Shown in pieces: positions 14,099 to 15,244 of a stretch of DNA of 15,244 nucleotides (position 1 is the stretch's first letter; every line of letters starts with the position of its first letter). Origin of the DNA: Candidatus Levybacteria bacterium RIFCSPLOWO2_01_FULL_42_15 (lineage in GTDB: Bacteria; Patescibacteriota; Microgenomatia; Levybacterales; UBA12049); assembly GCA_001784055.1 (NCBI GenBank), contig MFOZ01000019.1:1-15244 (forward strand). The letters are read 5' to 3'. The notes under the pieces are model-generated. The model was not told the origin of the DNA. It did no database searches and worked only from the letters and a program-made list of their open reading frames with translations. Both the position numbers and the translations under genes were made by a program.

Positions 14099-15244
14099 GT
14101 GATTTTCTTGCAAGCACGCAATTGATCGAGTTTTTAGTAATATTTTTCTAAAAACAGGTTCTAGCAACTTATCAGTATCATAATTTTTAGCAAACCGAAG
14201 TGCATTCTTACTATAGATTTTATAAAGTGATTTATCAAAAAATAAGGTTTTTATACTTTTATACCAATCATCTGCATCAATAACGCTAAATCCAATTTTA
14301 TTTTTATCGATGAGAAGAAATGAATCGTTAATTCTTGTACTAATTATTGGTAGGCCTGCTCCAATATAATCAACCAATTTACCAGTTAGCCCCTTGTTCA
14401 TAAATGAATGATCAGGAGTGTGTGCATCAGATGTTGTAGCATAGGAAGCTATGCCTATTGTGTATTTAGCAAGAATCGCGGATGTTAATATATAATTATC
14501 CAGGACTCCTCTAAAAAAAATTCTATCATCTAGGTTAAGCATTCTGATTTCATTTCGAATAGTACTTTGAGCACCTGTTTTACCATATACATCCAATATA
14601 AATGATATATTTTCTTTTTTGAGTTGGCTTAACGCTTTTAGTAGTGGACTAAAATTGATCGTTCCATAATCAATTGATCCTGCATAAACTAAGGAATATG
14701 GATATTTTTTAACATTTCTTTTTACAGACTTTAGATCTATGGTGGGTTTAATAGCGAAATGTTTATAAGCATATTTTCCTGTGGGATCAACTTCCTCTAC
14801 AAATTTATTGCTGAACGCAAAAAAATAATCACACGTAATATAGGAGAATTTAGTTATATATTGATAAATAGCATTCATAAGAACATTCGAGAATCTTTTT
14901 TTAGAATAATCAACATTGTAATAAACAATTTTATCGATACGTAAAAGTATTTTACTAAGATAGGTATGAAAATAAGCTAACGAGTCAAAGCAAATCGCAA
15001 GATCTATTTTAGGAGGAAGTTTAAAATATTTGTACCAAAAAATTAATCCATATAAGCCTTCAAATGGATATTGTATTACTGGAGGAATTTTAAACGTAAA
15101 TTCTTTTTTTCCATCATATATAACGCTTTTCCGATTGTCTTTAGGCACAATGGGATGAAAGATTGTATATACTTTATATTTATCTTTAAGATATTCGTAA
15201 AATTTATTAGGAGGTCCGTGTACTGTGCTAACATGAGAAACAAG
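14096..15244 (-). CDS. GT4-type (GT-B fold) glycosyltransferase, 5' end beyond the window
   Basis: The reading frame stays open to the right edge. Bases 15149-15244 add 32 residues, among them LVSHVSTVHGPPNKFYEYL, a typical GT4 N-terminal strand and glycine-rich loop. The GTG at 15146-15148 is therefore not the start, and the protein has at least 382 residues. The C-terminal Rossmann domain shows YAGSIDYG at about 187-194, DVYGK at 218-222 and FFRG at 243-246. The donor-site stretch GKLVDYIGAGLP lies at 288-299, where the more usual Glu is replaced by Asp (VDY). It would move a sugar from a nucleotide donor to a growing lipid-linked glycan on the cytoplasmic side. It is convergent with the carbamoyltransferase operon and may belong to a separate transcription unit continuing rightwards. 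The exact sugar is unknown. Confidence 0.83.
   Translation of the reverse strand, partial: LVSHVSTVHGPPNKFYEYLKDKYKVYTIFHPIVPKDNRKSVIYDGKKEFTFKIPPVIQYPFEGLYGLIFWYKYFKLPPKIDLAICFDSLAYFHTYLSKILLRIDKIVYYNVDYSKKRFSNVLMNAIYQYITKFSYITCDYFFAFSNKFVEEVDPTGKYAYKHFAIKPTIDLKSVKRNVKKYPYSLVYAGSIDYGTINFSPLLKALSQLKKENISFILDVYGKTGAQSTIRNEIRMLNLDDRIFFRGVLDNYILTSAILAKYTIGIASYATTSDAHTPDHSFMNKGLTGKLVDYIGAGLPIISTRINDSFLLIDKNKIGFSVIDADDWYKSIKTLFFDKSLYKIYSKNALRFAKNYDTDKLLEPVFRKILLKTRSIACLQENH

Noticed and set aside
15146..15148. GTG start for the minus-strand glycosyltransferase
   Set aside because: The frame stays open to the window edge and encodes a typical GT4 N-terminal strand and glycine-rich loop, so this codon is internal.

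Overview
This is an AT-rich, tightly packed stretch of bacterial DNA that looks like part of a cell-surface glycan assembly and decoration locus. It holds ten intact or edge-cut protein genes, nine on the plus strand and one on the minus strand, plus one decayed gene fragment. TGA is used as an ordinary stop (3410-3412, 7445-7447, 11994-11996), so this is not a code-25 lineage. The packing, the low GC and the very large membrane proteins ending in 'NGYANxW'-like motifs remind me of Candidate Phyla Radiation (Patescibacteria) genomes, possibly Microgenomates. That placement is inference, because no phylogenetic marker gene is present.

Region 1 (1-9492) has three large multi-pass membrane proteins that look like GT-C-fold glycosyltransferases. 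The first (1-2466, cut by the window start) and second (3773-7447) are paralogs. Between them lie a zinc-ribbon SAM methyltransferase (2456-3412) and a small four-helix membrane protein of unknown role (3427-3786). The third (7444-9492) resembles AftD/DUF3367-type proteins. All neighbours overlap by 4-14 bases except at 3413-3426, where a perfect extended -10 box lies directly before an ATG without a Shine-Dalgarno, suggesting an internal leaderless promoter.

Region 2 (9493-9702) carries no intact gene. On the minus strand it holds the last ~30 codons of a DegT/DnrJ/EryC1/StrS aminotransferase, cut off from the rest of its gene.

Region 3 (9703-14083) is a five-gene run: a putative sugar O-methyltransferase, a membrane-anchored SGNH/GDSL hydrolase, a 72-aa SxtJ-like membrane protein, a NodU/CmcH-type O-carbamoyltransferase and a 59-aa DUF5989 protein. 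The last four form a recurring neighbourhood. The cassette starts where the body of the broken aminotransferase should lie, so it may have been inserted there.

Region 4 (14096-15244) is a convergent GT4-type glycosyltransferase that runs off the right edge.

Read together, cytoplasmic enzymes (the GT4 transferase, the methyltransferases and the carbamoyltransferase) would build and modify a lipid-linked glycan. The GT-C proteins and the SGNH enzyme would extend or edit it outside the membrane. No sugar-nucleotide biosynthesis gene, flippase or polymerase is visible here.
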